Shown here piece by piece: positions 1 through 7,402 of a stretch of DNA of 8,119 bases; position 1 is the first letter of the stretch, and each line of letters begins with the position of its first letter. Made by a program: the position numbers and the translations under genes. Location: assembly GCA_003558575.1 (NCBI GenBank), contig PWPY01000099.1:1-8119 (forward strand). Direction: 5' to 3'. Under the pieces are notes generated by a model. That model had not been told where the DNA came from, made no database searches, and saw nothing but the letters and a program-made list of their open reading frames with translations. This stretch comes from Desulfonatronovibrio sp. (GTDB taxonomy: Bacteria > Desulfobacterota > Desulfovibrionia > Desulfovibrionales > Desulfonatronovibrionaceae).

Positions 1-233
1 ATCATAAATACGCTGCGATCTTGAACTTTTTTTGTTCCTTGCACTTGGAATTTTTGAACAGCCTGCCTGATAAGGACTTTTTCACGCTGTTAAACTGAGG
101 GATTCTCATGAAATGTCCATCAAAAACCACTCAGCCCGAATTTATAGTTTTCCAAATCTTTTATCGGCATAATTCATTCAGTACTTTAGCTTTGCATTTA
201 ATTATTGAAGTGACCTTAAAAACATGCTTGCAC

Positions 234-262
234 CCAACAGACAAAAAAAATAAAGATATTAT
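234..262 (+). promoter_or_regulatory. Weak candidate sigma-70 promoter for the kinase-Nudix-glycosyltransferase operon
   Basis: A good -10 hexamer, TATTAT (257-262, five of six consensus bases), lies 17 bp after CCAACA (234-239), which matches only half of the -35 consensus. Transcription would start near 269 and give a leader of about 27 nt containing the strong ribosome binding site. Alternatives are a TTGCAC at 228-233 or a TTGCAT at 192-197, each with a poorer -10. The AT-rich context makes chance matches likely. Confidence 0.22.
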
Positions 263-283
263 ATCTAACGGACAACTTGATGC

Positions 284-292
284 AGGAGGGGG
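284..292 (+). promoter_or_regulatory. Strong Shine-Dalgarno site fixing the kinase start
   Basis: AGGAGG (284-289), extended by three more G, sits 6 nt before the ATG at 296. It is the clearest ribosome binding site in the window and decides the start of the PAS kinase. The two downstream genes of the operon lack comparable sites. Confidence 0.85.
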
Positions 293-295
293 ATC

Positions 296-1387
296 ATGTC
301 ATCGGAGTGCAATACCAGTATTTTTTCAAATGAAATCCTCAAAGAAATTCTTTTTTCAGTCCAGAATGCGGTAATCGTAACTGATCCCAAAGGCATAATT
401 CTTGAATCCAACGCCAAGGTCAGAGATTTGTTTGGCTATACTTCTGAGGGTCTCAATGGAAAAGAACTATCCATGCTCTTTACCCCGGAAGATCAGGATT
501 ATCTTTACCATAATCTTCTTTACTTAGCAGATCAATGTGAAGTTTATGAAGATGAAATAATGCTTTTGAGACGAAACAAGGCCCGTTTTTTTGCTGATGT
601 CAGGCTCACTTCCTGCCGCAATGAAGATAATAGTCTAAATTTTTTTTCAATCATTGATATTGATAAGGCCAAAAAAATGGAAAAGGTTTTTAATCAGATA
701 AATTATGAAGACCTGGTTAAACTGGCCAATGGCGTTGCCCACGAAATTAGAAACCCCTTAGTAGGTATTGGGGGTTTTCTACGCAAACTTTATAAATCCT
801 GTGTTGCCTCTGTTGAGGATGAAGAGTATTATAACCATATACATTCCAATCTGAAAAAAATTGAAGGTATAGTTGAAAAAGTGGAGTTCTTTGCGGGTAT
901 GCCTGATCCAGTACTTAAAAAAGTAAGGATACAAGATATAGTTGATAAGGTTATACTGGAATTTCAGGATAGAATAAACAATACTGAATGCAAGATAGAT
1001 ATTGATGTTAAGCCATTTGAACTTATGGCAGATCCCATTTTTCTAAACAGGGCAATGAAAATTCTGCTGGAAAACTCCTTAGATGCCTGCGAGAAAAAAC
1101 CCGAAATAACAATAAGGGCTTTTACTGAAGATAATAAATGTAAGATTTTAGTAAAGGACAATGGAAGGGGGATTTCGTCTGATGTTCTCCCTTATATCTT
1201 TCATCCATTTTTCAGTACAAAAACTGATGGAGCAGGCATAGACCTGTCTATCCTTAAAAGAATTGTAGAAAATCATCAGGGCAGGATAAGCGTGGACTCA
1301 CAAAAGGGAAAAGGCACCAGCTTTGATATTGAAATCCCTATGGAGCGGCGTAAAAAAATAAGAACTAATCTCTTGAAAAATAACTAA
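296..1387 (+). CDS. Soluble PAS-domain sensor histidine kinase (orphan)
   Basis: Cytoplasmic two-component kinase of 363 residues that should autophosphorylate on a histidine in response to a signal read by its PAS domain. Seen in order: a PAS domain (about 16-125); a HisKA dimerisation helix with the H-box HEIRNP, phospho-acceptor His149; and a HATPase_c domain (about 235-352) with N-box Asn260, G1 box DNGRG (288-292) and F-box HPFFSTK (303-309). There is no transmembrane segment, signal peptide or receiver domain. The G2 lid, normally close to GTGLGL, reads GAGIDL (312-317), with Asp316 replacing a conserved Gly, so ATP handling may be altered. It is the first gene of a three-gene operon, and its start is fixed by the strong Shine-Dalgarno site. 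No response regulator lies beside it. NtrB-like identity is not supported by context. The kinase class is secure; signal and partner are unknown. Confidence 0.93.
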   Translation: MSSECNTSIFSNEILKEILFSVQNAVIVTDPKGIILESNAKVRDLFGYTSEGLNGKELSMLFTPEDQDYLYHNLLYLADQCEVYEDEIMLLRRNKARFFADVRLTSCRNEDNSLNFFSIIDIDKAKKMEKVFNQINYEDLVKLANGVAHEIRNPLVGIGGFLRKLYKSCVASVEDEEYYNHIHSNLKKIEGIVEKVEFFAGMPDPVLKKVRIQDIVDKVILEFQDRINNTECKIDIDVKPFELMADPIFLNRAMKILLENSLDACEKKPEITIRAFTEDNKCKILVKDNGRGISSDVLPYIFHPFFSTKTDGAGIDLSILKRIVENHQGRISVDSQKGKGTSFDIEIPMERRKKIRTNLLKNN

Positions 1388-1398
1388 CCCAAAATACC

Positions 1399-1818
1399 AT
1401 GAATATTAACATGCTACCAAGACCAGCAGTCGGTGCGGTGGTTAAACATGAGGACAGCTTTTTACTGATCAGGCGAAAAAATCCACCTTCTCAAAATATG
1501 TGGGCAATTCCAGGGGGTAAGATTAAACTTGGAGAAACCCTGCAACAGGCAGCTGAAAGAGAAGTATGGGAAGAAACAGGAATTACAGTCAGGGCTGGCA
1601 GTCCTGTTCTTACCTTTGATCTCATTGAACGCGACACCCGGGGAGATATAATATTTCACTATATTATTGTGGATGTGCTGGCAGAGTATATTTCTGGAAA
1701 TGTATCGGCTGGGGGTGATGCCAGAGAAGCAGTCTGGGCTCACAAAAATGAATTGCACAAATTTAACCTGAATCAGATAACTTTGGACCTGTTCTCTGAC
1801 CTAACAGTGTGTAATTAA
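1399..1818 (+). CDS. Nudix hydrolase, ADP-ribose pyrophosphatase-like
   Basis: Small cytosolic Mg2+-dependent hydrolase (139 residues) that cleaves nucleoside diphosphates linked to another moiety. The Nudix box GX5EX7REUXEEXGU is perfect and runs from Gly40 to Ile62, with Glu46, Arg54, Glu55, Glu58 and Glu59 all present. The N-terminal PRPAVGAVV, the RRKNPP segment and WAIPGGK before the box resemble the short ADP-ribose pyrophosphatase group (COG1051), which suggests ADP-ribose or another nucleotide sugar as substrate. Sequence alone cannot separate this from NTP-cleaning or other Nudix activities. The gene starts 11 bp after the kinase stop without a visible Shine-Dalgarno, so its translation is probably coupled. 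Met5 (1411) is a possible alternative start with no better site. A glycosyltransferase gene follows after 15 bp. Confidence 0.94.
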   Translation: MNINMLPRPAVGAVVKHEDSFLLIRRKNPPSQNMWAIPGGKIKLGETLQQAAEREVWEETGITVRAGSPVLTFDLIERDTRGDIIFHYIIVDVLAEYISGNVSAGGDAREAVWAHKNELHKFNLNQITLDLFSDLTVCN

Positions 1819-1833
1819 TAATTACAGAGTATT

Positions 1834-2829
1834 ATGATTAAAATATTCTTTCCTCCAATAAAAAATATAACCGGTGGAATGCAGGTTCTTCTCCAGTTGG
1901 CTGAGCAGTTCCAGGCATCTAATAAAAACACTGCCTTTTATCTCTGGGAAGATGGGCATGAGACCATGCTGAAAAGTAAAGGCTTTGGAGTCATGGTGGG
2001 TAAAAACATTCACTTTACTCCTGAAGATATATTCCTGGTTCCTGAAGGGTGGCCCAATGTTCTGCCCATGGCTTTGAATTCCGGTGCAAGGTGCGTGGTT
2101 TATTGTCAGAATTGGGCATATCTGTTCAGCGGACTGCCCGAAGATGTATCCTGGTCTGATTTGCCGGTGGATTTCATTGCTGTTTCTGATCCTGTCAGAA
2201 TATTCATAAAAGAATCCCTTGGAAAAAATACTCCAGTTATCAGGCCGTATATTGATCAGTCATTGTTTGTACCTCCTGAAAATAGACCGGAAAATATTAT
2301 AAATATTTCATATATGCCCAGAAAAAACAGAGCTCTTTACAAGCAGATCCGAAGAGTTTTTGAAGCAAGAAACACAGGGCTTGATTTAAAAATCAACTGG
2401 ATCAGTATTGAGGGGTGTAAACAGCAGGAGGTGGCAGAGCACTTAAAAGCCAGCCATATATTTATTGCAACAGGGTTTCCAGAAGGAAATCCTCTTCCTC
2501 CCTTAGAAGCAATGGCCTGCGGATGCGTTGTTATTGGTTTTGCAGGATTTGGCGGATGGGATTATATGCGTCAGACAGACAATGGATATATTCCTGAAAT
2601 ACCATTACGTACAACACCGTGGCAGGGGAATGGACTGTTCTGCGCTGATGGAGATGTATTAAATGCTGCTTTGAGCTTGGAAAAAGCTGTTCAGCTAATC
2701 GTAAACAAGAGTGAAGAATTATCAACTGTTCTGAAAAACAGCATTTTAACTGCAAAGAATTTTTCCAGAGAAAATCAGGCCAGGGAAATTGCAGAATGTG
2801 AATTGTTGATGGACGTTAAATCACGCTAA
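1834..2829 (+). CDS. GT-B fold glycosyltransferase, GT4-like
   Basis: A 331-residue cytoplasmic or membrane-peripheral glycosyltransferase that should transfer a sugar from a nucleotide sugar to an unknown acceptor. The N-terminus has the acceptor-side glycine pair (ITGGMQ, Gly14-Gly15) typical of retaining GT-B enzymes. The C-terminal donor domain has the diagnostic EX7E motif, Glu217 to Glu225, within [15 protein letters not shown], followed by the small hydrophobic strand CVVIGF. There is no transmembrane helix. It is slightly shorter than most GT4 enzymes (about 350-400), and the N-terminal domain is compact. Only a weak AGAG (1826-1829) precedes the start. It is the last gene of the operon with the PAS kinase and the Nudix hydrolase, and no other polysaccharide genes are in view, so the acceptor is unknown. 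The last 9 bp overlap the 3' end of the convergent hybrid kinase gene. Confidence 0.92.
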   Translation: MIKIFFPPIKNITGGMQVLLQLAEQFQASNKNTAFYLWEDGHETMLKSKGFGVMVGKNIHFTPEDIFLVPEGWPNVLPMALNSGARCVVYCQNWAYLFSGLPEDVSWSDLPVDFIAVSDPVRIFIKESLGKNTPVIRPYIDQSLFVPPENRPENIINISYMPRKNRALYKQIRRVFEARNTGLDLKINWISIEGCKQQEVAEHLKASHIFIATGFPEGNPLPPLEAMACGCVVIGFAGFGGWDYMRQTDNGYIPEIPLRTTPWQGNGLFCADGDVLNAALSLEKAVQLIVNKSEELSTVLKNSILTAKNFSRENQAREIAECELLMDVKSR

Positions 2830-5800
2830 AATTTTTTCAATCTCCTGTTTTAAATCGGATAGTCTGAAAGGCTTATGCAGAAAGCCTGCTAATCCCTGTC
2901 CTTCAAATCTCTGGGTTGCTTCCTGTTCATTATATCCGCTGCACAGAATGACTTTTACATGTTGATCCATTTTGCGCAGATGTTCAAACGTTGCAACTCC
3001 ATCCATATTGGGCATCATAAGGTCAAGGATTACGCAACTTACCTTTTCCTGATTTTTCTTAAAGACCTCAAGAGCCTTTTCACCATCAGAGGCTGTCAGA
3101 GTCTTATAGCCCAAATCTTCGAGAGCCTCCTGGGCCAACTCTCTTATCATCTGTTCATCATCTACGATAAGGATAGTTCCGACAGTATTATAATTAACCA
3201 TGTCTACAGGTTCAGGCTTCTGGGTGCTGCTTAAAATAAGATCTTCTTCCTCATCAGGAACAGGAAACAAGACCGTAAATACAGAACCCTGTCCAGGTGA
3301 ACTTTTGACAATAATTGCTCCCTTATGCCCCTGGATGATCCCAAGGACAGCTGACAAACCAAGTCCGCGACCTGTAAACTTTGTGGTGAAAAAAGGATCA
3401 AACAGTTTTTGAATGGTTTCTTGATCCATTCCTGTTCCGGTGTCAGAAATTTTAAGCCAGACATAATTGCCCGGCATAGGTTTGTAATCACCTCGAGCGG
3501 CGTTAAAGAATTCAGCATTAAAGTATTTTGCTCCACTGGATATGCTTACCTTGCCATTATCAGGCCCCACAGCCTCACAGGCATTGGTTATCAGATTCAT
3601 CACAACTTGCTGAATCTGTCCTGGATCGGCATGGATATGAGGGATGTCCTGATAAAGATCCAGCTCAAGATTCACACTTTTGGAAATAGTGGACATAAAC
3701 AACTGGGTATTTTCAACTACTGCCTGATTCAAATTCACAGATTGGAGCACAAACTTTCCCTTACCTGAGTATGCCAACATCTGCTTAGTAAGATCAGCAG
3801 CCCTAACAGCAGCCTTTTGGGCTTTTTCCAGCCTGCTTCTTTCAGAGGAATCTTTATCCAGGTTCTTTAAAGCCATTTCAATATTGCCCATCATGGCTGC
3901 CAGGAGATTATTAAAATCGTGGGCAATTCCTCCTGCCACAACTCCGAGACTTTCTAATTTTTGAGAATGAAGCAGCCTTCTTTCCATACTCAGACGATCC
4001 GCCTCTGCCTTTTTAACATCAGTAATGTCCCGTCCGACTCCCACAATTGCTGTTACATTTCCCTGATCATCCAAAACCGCTTTATCTGCCCAGGCTAACC
4101 AGCGCCAGCCGTGTCTGGTCATTGCTCTTTGTTCCAGATAACAGGAGTAAGGAGGCTTGAAAAGCGACTCCATGGCCCTGGCAGTCTGTTCCTGGTCATC
4201 TTCATGTACAAGAGGCATAAAATTTTGATTAAGAAGTTCATCTTCAGTTTTTCCGAATAGATCACAATATGATCTGCTGACAAACTTAAATACACCATCA
4301 GGATCAATTTTTACCACAAGATCTGTCTGATTTTCAATAAGCAGCCTGTATTTCTCCTCGCTCTGACGCAGGGCTTCTTCATCCTGTTTACGCTTGGTAA
4401 TGTCCTTCAGGATAAAAACCGTCTCATGGTGTTTGGTTTTATAAGCGCTTATTTCAAGCCATCTGCCATCAGACAATGGTTCTTCAAAGGATTTCGTGGG
4501 GTACCTGAAATATTCAAGCTTTTCAGCCTTCCAATTATTATTGTTACCAACAGCGTTCACAAACATATCTGATTCAACACATGAATTGATAAAATCTTCA
4601 AAAGAAACACCTTGACTGGCCTTAGAACCAAGGGGATAAAAAATTCCCTTAAAGTTGGAATTATAAAGCAGAATATGATTCTTCTCGTCAAACATGACAA
4701 AGGCTTCATCTATGGATTCAATGGCTTCAAACAATCTGGCCTTGGCAAGTTCAGCCCTGAGTTCAAGCTCTTCAAGAAGACCATAAATTCTTTCTCCCAT
4801 ATCATTAAAAGTAGAAGCAAGCTGTCCCAGTTCATCTGATGAGGATACTGAAGCTCTGGCTGAAAGGTTGCCTGAGCGGAATTCTTCTGCAGCTGAAGAT
4901 AGATTGGAGATATTTCTTACTATGCTTTTAAACAGGACAGTGGATATACCAGTTAACAATGTAATGGAAAAAAGGAGTGCCCCGCCCAGTATAAGATATG
5001 CAGTGCCTGCGGTGGTAGTAATAAACTTTCTTGCATTTTCAACTTCTGTATTGGACAGGGATACAAGCATGGATGAAATGGGTTCCAATGATTGCATCTG
5101 TAGATCAAACTCATTAAATTTACTAAGAATATCCCGGTCTACCTCCAGAACCTTCAATGCCGTTTCCCTGTACTCTTCCAAGAGAGCTATAAGCCTTTTT
5201 TTAAGGGATGAATCTATTGAGGAAGCATACTTTAAATAGCTTTCCAAAGTGGAAAGGCTGTTAAAGGATGACTGCATATATGGTCTTTGCCTGGTCAGCA
5301 GATAATCTTTTTTATGAACCTGAGATTTTCGAGCCAGAAGCATAAGGTCTGGAAGATGGGTATTTTCAAGTTCTTCATAAAGTTGATCAAAAATGCGGGA
5401 CAGATCAAATTGGACTCCGTCATCTTTGTCCGCAAGGACAGCTACCAGATCAACTGCTTCATCAACATCCTCAGAATATCTTTCAGCTGCTGATAAGTAA
5501 AAATCTATATGGACAATATTGCTTCTCAGCTCCTCACTCACTTCTGATTGAGAAATAAGCTTCTGAAGCTCAAGGCTTGAACTTATTACACGGTCCATCT
5601 CCTGACGGATCTGATTAACATAAAGGTCTTTACTCTGTTCAAAGCCCATCCTTGGCCATCTTTGAAAAAAATCACGCTCCAACTGCCTGGCCCGCTGCAG
5701 CCCTGACTCCATCTCCATGGCTTTGTTTCTTATTTCTGTGCTGGAAACAATTCTGTTTTCCACCCGGGACTGAATTGTTCCAATGGAAACAAAACCGGTT

Positions 5801-5907
5801 ACAGCAACCAAAATAATCATAAAGAGCATAAAACTCATGGATATGATTAGTTTGGTGTTTATGCCAAGACTGTACCATTTACTTTTAATCTTTGAGAAAA
5901 TATTCAT
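2821..5907 (-). CDS. Membrane hybrid sensor histidine kinase: helical periplasmic sensor, HAMP, 2 PAS, HisKA, HATPase, receiver
   Basis: Inner-membrane sensor kinase of 1028 residues. Seen in order: TM1 (about 19-43); a periplasmic domain of about 255 residues that looks all-helical and whose size and early ARQLERDFF segment resemble helical bimodular sensors (McpS, TorS type); TM2 (about 301-326); HAMP (about 327-378); PAS (about 388-505); a second PAS (about 513-635); HisKA with HDFNN (His663); HATPase_c with Asn775, DTGTG (822-826), DPFFTTK (837-843) and GRGLGL (846-851); and a C-terminal receiver with acidic pair Asp916/Asp917, phospho-acceptor Asp962, Ser990 and Lys1012. All catalytic residues are intact. 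There is no HPt domain or DNA-binding output. The gene starts 37 bp after a periplasmic binding lipoprotein gene, which suggests that protein is its ligand-binding partner. No clear Shine-Dalgarno precedes the ATG, but the start gives a short cytoplasmic tail before TM1, as expected. Its 3' end overlaps the convergent glycosyltransferase gene. Confidence 0.96.
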   Translation of the reverse strand: MNIFSKIKSKWYSLGINTKLIISMSFMLFMIILVAVTGFVSIGTIQSRVENRIVSSTEIRNKAMEMESGLQRARQLERDFFQRWPRMGFEQSKDLYVNQIRQEMDRVISSSLELQKLISQSEVSEELRSNIVHIDFYLSAAERYSEDVDEAVDLVAVLADKDDGVQFDLSRIFDQLYEELENTHLPDLMLLARKSQVHKKDYLLTRQRPYMQSSFNSLSTLESYLKYASSIDSSLKKRLIALLEEYRETALKVLEVDRDILSKFNEFDLQMQSLEPISSMLVSLSNTEVENARKFITTTAGTAYLILGGALLFSITLLTGISTVLFKSIVRNISNLSSAAEEFRSGNLSARASVSSSDELGQLASTFNDMGERIYGLLEELELRAELAKARLFEAIESIDEAFVMFDEKNHILLYNSNFKGIFYPLGSKASQGVSFEDFINSCVESDMFVNAVGNNNNWKAEKLEYFRYPTKSFEEPLSDGRWLEISAYKTKHHETVFILKDITKRKQDEEALRQSEEKYRLLIENQTDLVVKIDPDGVFKFVSRSYCDLFGKTEDELLNQNFMPLVHEDDQEQTARAMESLFKPPYSCYLEQRAMTRHGWRWLAWADKAVLDDQGNVTAIVGVGRDITDVKKAEADRLSMERRLLHSQKLESLGVVAGGIAHDFNNLLAAMMGNIEMALKNLDKDSSERSRLEKAQKAAVRAADLTKQMLAYSGKGKFVLQSVNLNQAVVENTQLFMSTISKSVNLELDLYQDIPHIHADPGQIQQVVMNLITNACEAVGPDNGKVSISSGAKYFNAEFFNAARGDYKPMPGNYVWLKISDTGTGMDQETIQKLFDPFFTTKFTGRGLGLSAVLGIIQGHKGAIIVKSSPGQGSVFTVLFPVPDEEEDLILSSTQKPEPVDMVNYNTVGTILIVDDEQMIRELAQEALEDLGYKTLTASDGEKALEVFKKNQEKVSCVILDLMMPNMDGVATFEHLRKMDQHVKVILCSGYNEQEATQRFEGQGLAGFLHKPFRLSDLKQEIEKILA

Positions 5908-5944
5908 GATATCAGATGAATCTTATCGTTTGTTGCAATCAGGT

Positions 5945-7201
5945 TCAGGGGTTATCTGGGTCATACTCAAAGGTTGAAATTACGTTTTGCTGCAGTGCAA
6001 TATAGCCGGCATATGGATCATCAAGCCGGAAAAGCTTGAATTTTGGAATCCCGCAATCACCCAGGTCGTTGCACTCAAGGATTCCGGTAAGGCCTGGAAA
6101 TTCTTTAAGTGATCTAATGTGATCACGCAAAGCCTGACGTTCAATAATTAGAGATCCATCATCAAGAAGATAAGATGTTTTTTTTATACTATCCAGCAGA
6201 ATCATGGCCGCATCATAATTGTGCGCCTGAAATGTTCCATTGGGTTCGACTTCGAATAACTCAAGAAAATCATGAAAAAATTCTTCATATTTTTCTCCTT
6301 CAGGCAGACCGGGACCAATAAAATACATTCCTTTGCCCGGAGATCCTATACTGTCTACAAACACGGAATTGAGCAAACCGTCAGCACTCATTAAGTCAAG
6401 AGAATTTAAACTGCTTATGGTTTTTGCCTGCTCTACAATGTAGTTGCCCTCAGGAGGAAAAATGGGGAAAAAAAGAATTTCAGCTTCTGTACCAGCAATG
6501 GCTTGAAGAAGAGGAATCATGTTCTTATCACCCCTATTAACTTCTGAAGAAAAAACAATCTCTCCACCAAGTTCCACAAAAGACCTTTCAAAAGAAGTTA
6601 CCAGGCCTCTGGTATAGGGGTCTCCATCACTTACGGTTGCAGCCTTTCTGTGTTTAAGCTCATTATAGGCAAAATGAGCAGCAGCTATGGCCTGATATCT
6701 GTCGTTGGGGGCTGTCCTGAAAAAACCGGGTTGCCAGTATTCACCCATTCCATGTTCATCGCCAGTAAGATCCGGGGCTGTGGAGCATCCGGAAATCATG
6801 ACCATTCCGGCCTCAGATATTATTCCAGCCGCAGGAATGGTTGAGATGGAGCAGGTTGTGCCATGCACTCCAACAATCGTTGAATCTGAAATAATCTTGC
6901 GGGCAGCTATAAAACCACCTTCCCGGGTACAGCTTCCATCTTCAGTGACAATGGATATGGGAAAGCCATGGATACTACTTCCAGACTTAGCTGCTGCAAG
7001 CTCCATGGTTCTGACGTACTCTTTACCGAGAAGGGATAAGCTTCCGCTAAGAGCCTGCAGGCTTGCAATTTTTACGGAGCCTCCTGGATATATTCTTACA
7101 CAGCCCAGCGGGTCAGAACACTCAAATTGCCGGGAGGTATCTGATGAACATGCTGATAAAATAATGAGCAGACCAAGGCAGAAGGTAATGATTTTATTCA
7201 T
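5945..7201 (-). CDS. Leucine-binding-type periplasmic receptor lipoprotein (Peripla_BP_6-like)
   Basis: Extracytoplasmic solute receptor of 418 residues. A lipoprotein signal peptide ends in the lipobox LSAC (Cys18). The mature part starts with a CX5C segment (Cys28-Cys34, containing DPLGC), then VKIASLQALSGSLSLLG, the usual opening of LivJ/AmiC-type type I binding proteins. Later family-like segments are GTTCS and GCSTAPDLT (115-146), FFRTAPND (160-167) and HNYDAAMILLDSI (327-339). Near the C-terminus is a second CX5C (Cys377-Cys383). Length fits the family. No permease or ATPase genes for a LIV-type transporter are nearby. Instead a hybrid kinase with a large periplasmic domain follows after 37 bp, so the likely role is signal sensing, as TorT does for TorS (inference). 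The +2 residue is Ser, which in enterics would favour the outer membrane. A GGGG stretch (7208-7211) lies 6 nt before the ATG. The ligand is unknown; branched-chain amino acids, amides or other small molecules are possible. Confidence 0.94.
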   Translation of the reverse strand: MNKIITFCLGLLIILSACSSDTSRQFECSDPLGCVRIYPGGSVKIASLQALSGSLSLLGKEYVRTMELAAAKSGSSIHGFPISIVTEDGSCTREGGFIAARKIISDSTIVGVHGTTCSISTIPAAGIISEAGMVMISGCSTAPDLTGDEHGMGEYWQPGFFRTAPNDRYQAIAAAHFAYNELKHRKAATVSDGDPYTRGLVTSFERSFVELGGEIVFSSEVNRGDKNMIPLLQAIAGTEAEILFFPIFPPEGNYIVEQAKTISSLNSLDLMSADGLLNSVFVDSIGSPGKGMYFIGPGLPEGEKYEEFFHDFLELFEVEPNGTFQAHNYDAAMILLDSIKKTSYLLDDGSLIIERQALRDHIRSLKEFPGLTGILECNDLGDCGIPKFKLFRLDDPYAGYIALQQNVISTFEYDPDNP

Positions 7202-7260
7202 GACTGGCCCCGTTTCTATGTGTTCGTGTATTTGAAAAGGTTACTTGATTAATTTTATCT

Positions 7261-7289
7261 ATAATTGACAATAATATGAACATTGTCAA
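7261..7289 (-). promoter_or_regulatory. Candidate sigma-70 promoter of the receptor-kinase operon
   Basis: On the minus strand a perfect -35, TTGACA (7289-7284), is followed after 17 bp by AATTAT (7266-7261), matching four of six -10 bases. ATTATA with an 18-bp spacer is an alternative reading. Transcription would start about 50 bp before the receptor ATG at 7201. Placement, orientation and the perfect -35 support it. The -10 is only fair, which is compatible with regulated expression. Confidence 0.55.
7265..7289. promoter_or_regulatory. Perfect 8-bp inverted repeat, candidate operator
   Basis: TTGACAAT (7265-7272) and ATTGTCAA (7282-7289) are exact reverse complements separated by 9 bp, with 17 bp between half-site centres. 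The right arm contains the -35 of the receptor-kinase promoter and the left arm fills the spacer up to the -10. A dimeric regulator bound here would cover the RNA polymerase site and probably repress. No regulator gene is in the window. The symmetry is seen directly; the operator role is inferred. Confidence 0.45.
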
Positions 7290-7292
7290 ACT

Positions 7293-7344
7293 TATCTCAA
7301 AGTAAAACCGAATTTGGCTTTTTATGGCGTTACTCACTGAGATA
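7293..7344. repeat. Long-range inverted repeat with an inner weak hairpin between azlD and the receptor gene
   Basis: TATCTCA (7293-7299) and TGAGATA (7338-7344) are exact 7-bp inverted copies with 38 bp between them. Inside lies a weaker near-symmetry: AAAACC (7304-7309) against GG-C-TTTT (7316-7322), with one bulged base. Read on the minus strand, the inner element is a short bulged stem ending in TTTT. It could be a weak terminator for azlCD or a chance feature of AT-rich DNA. Confidence 0.2.
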
Positions 7345-7373
7345 GTCGATAATTACTTTCTGAATGGAACTGG

Positions 7374-7390
7374 ATGCAGTTATCCTGCAT
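7374..7390 (-). terminator. Small hairpin just after azlD, without a T-run
   Basis: ATGCAG (7374-7379) and CTGCAT (7385-7390) form a perfect 6-bp stem with a 5-nt loop, beginning 12 bp after the azlD stop. On the minus strand no run of T follows, so it is not a canonical intrinsic terminator. It may protect the 3' end of the transcript or have no role. Confidence 0.22.
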
Positions 7391-7402
7391 TATGCTGATT
7401 TA

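Larger units (their letters stand above)
1..295. other. Left-edge region and leader without a convincing gene
   Basis: This is the leader of the first operon plus whatever lies to its left. A frame open from base 3 to a TGA at 96-98 could be the last 31 codons of a gene entering from the left, but its sequence is not recognisable. A possible 88-codon frame starts at 108 behind a fair Shine-Dalgarno (GAGG at 97-100). It runs 79 bp into the kinase gene in another frame and has no recognisable domain, so it is not called. The rest is AT-rich. No strong hairpin followed by a T-run was seen. Confidence 0.4.

Noticed and set aside
3..98. Open frame from the left edge to a TGA, possible tail of an upstream gene
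   Set aside because: Only 31 codons, not recognisable, and AT-rich random sequence could give it by chance.
108..374. An 88-codon frame on the plus strand with a plausible Shine-Dalgarno (GAGG at 97-100)
   Set aside because: It overlaps the PAS kinase gene by 79 bp in another frame, has no recognisable domain, and the kinase has a far stronger ribosome site. It might be a leader peptide, but nothing supports that.
296..1387. Identification of the soluble kinase as NtrB/GlnL
   Set aside because: The PAS-HisKA layout is similar in outline, but no NtrC-type regulator or nitrogen gene is adjacent and the ATP lid is altered.
4868..5239. A 123-codon plus-strand frame opposite the hybrid kinase gene
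   Set aside because: Antisense shadow of the kinase TM2/HAMP and periplasmic region with no family features. The nearby 3409-3768 frame is rejected for the same reason.
5945..7201. Assignment of the receptor to a LIV-type ABC transporter
   Set aside because: No permease or ATPase genes are adjacent; the operon partner is a sensor kinase.
6705..7235. A 176-codon plus-strand frame opposite the receptor gene
   Set aside because: It is the antisense shadow of a clearly recognisable lipoprotein receptor and shows no domain of its own.
7265..7293. Plus-strand promoter using TTGACA at 7265-7270
   Set aside because: No acceptable -10 lies 16-18 bp downstream and no plus-strand gene follows; this TTGACA is explained as one arm of the palindrome.
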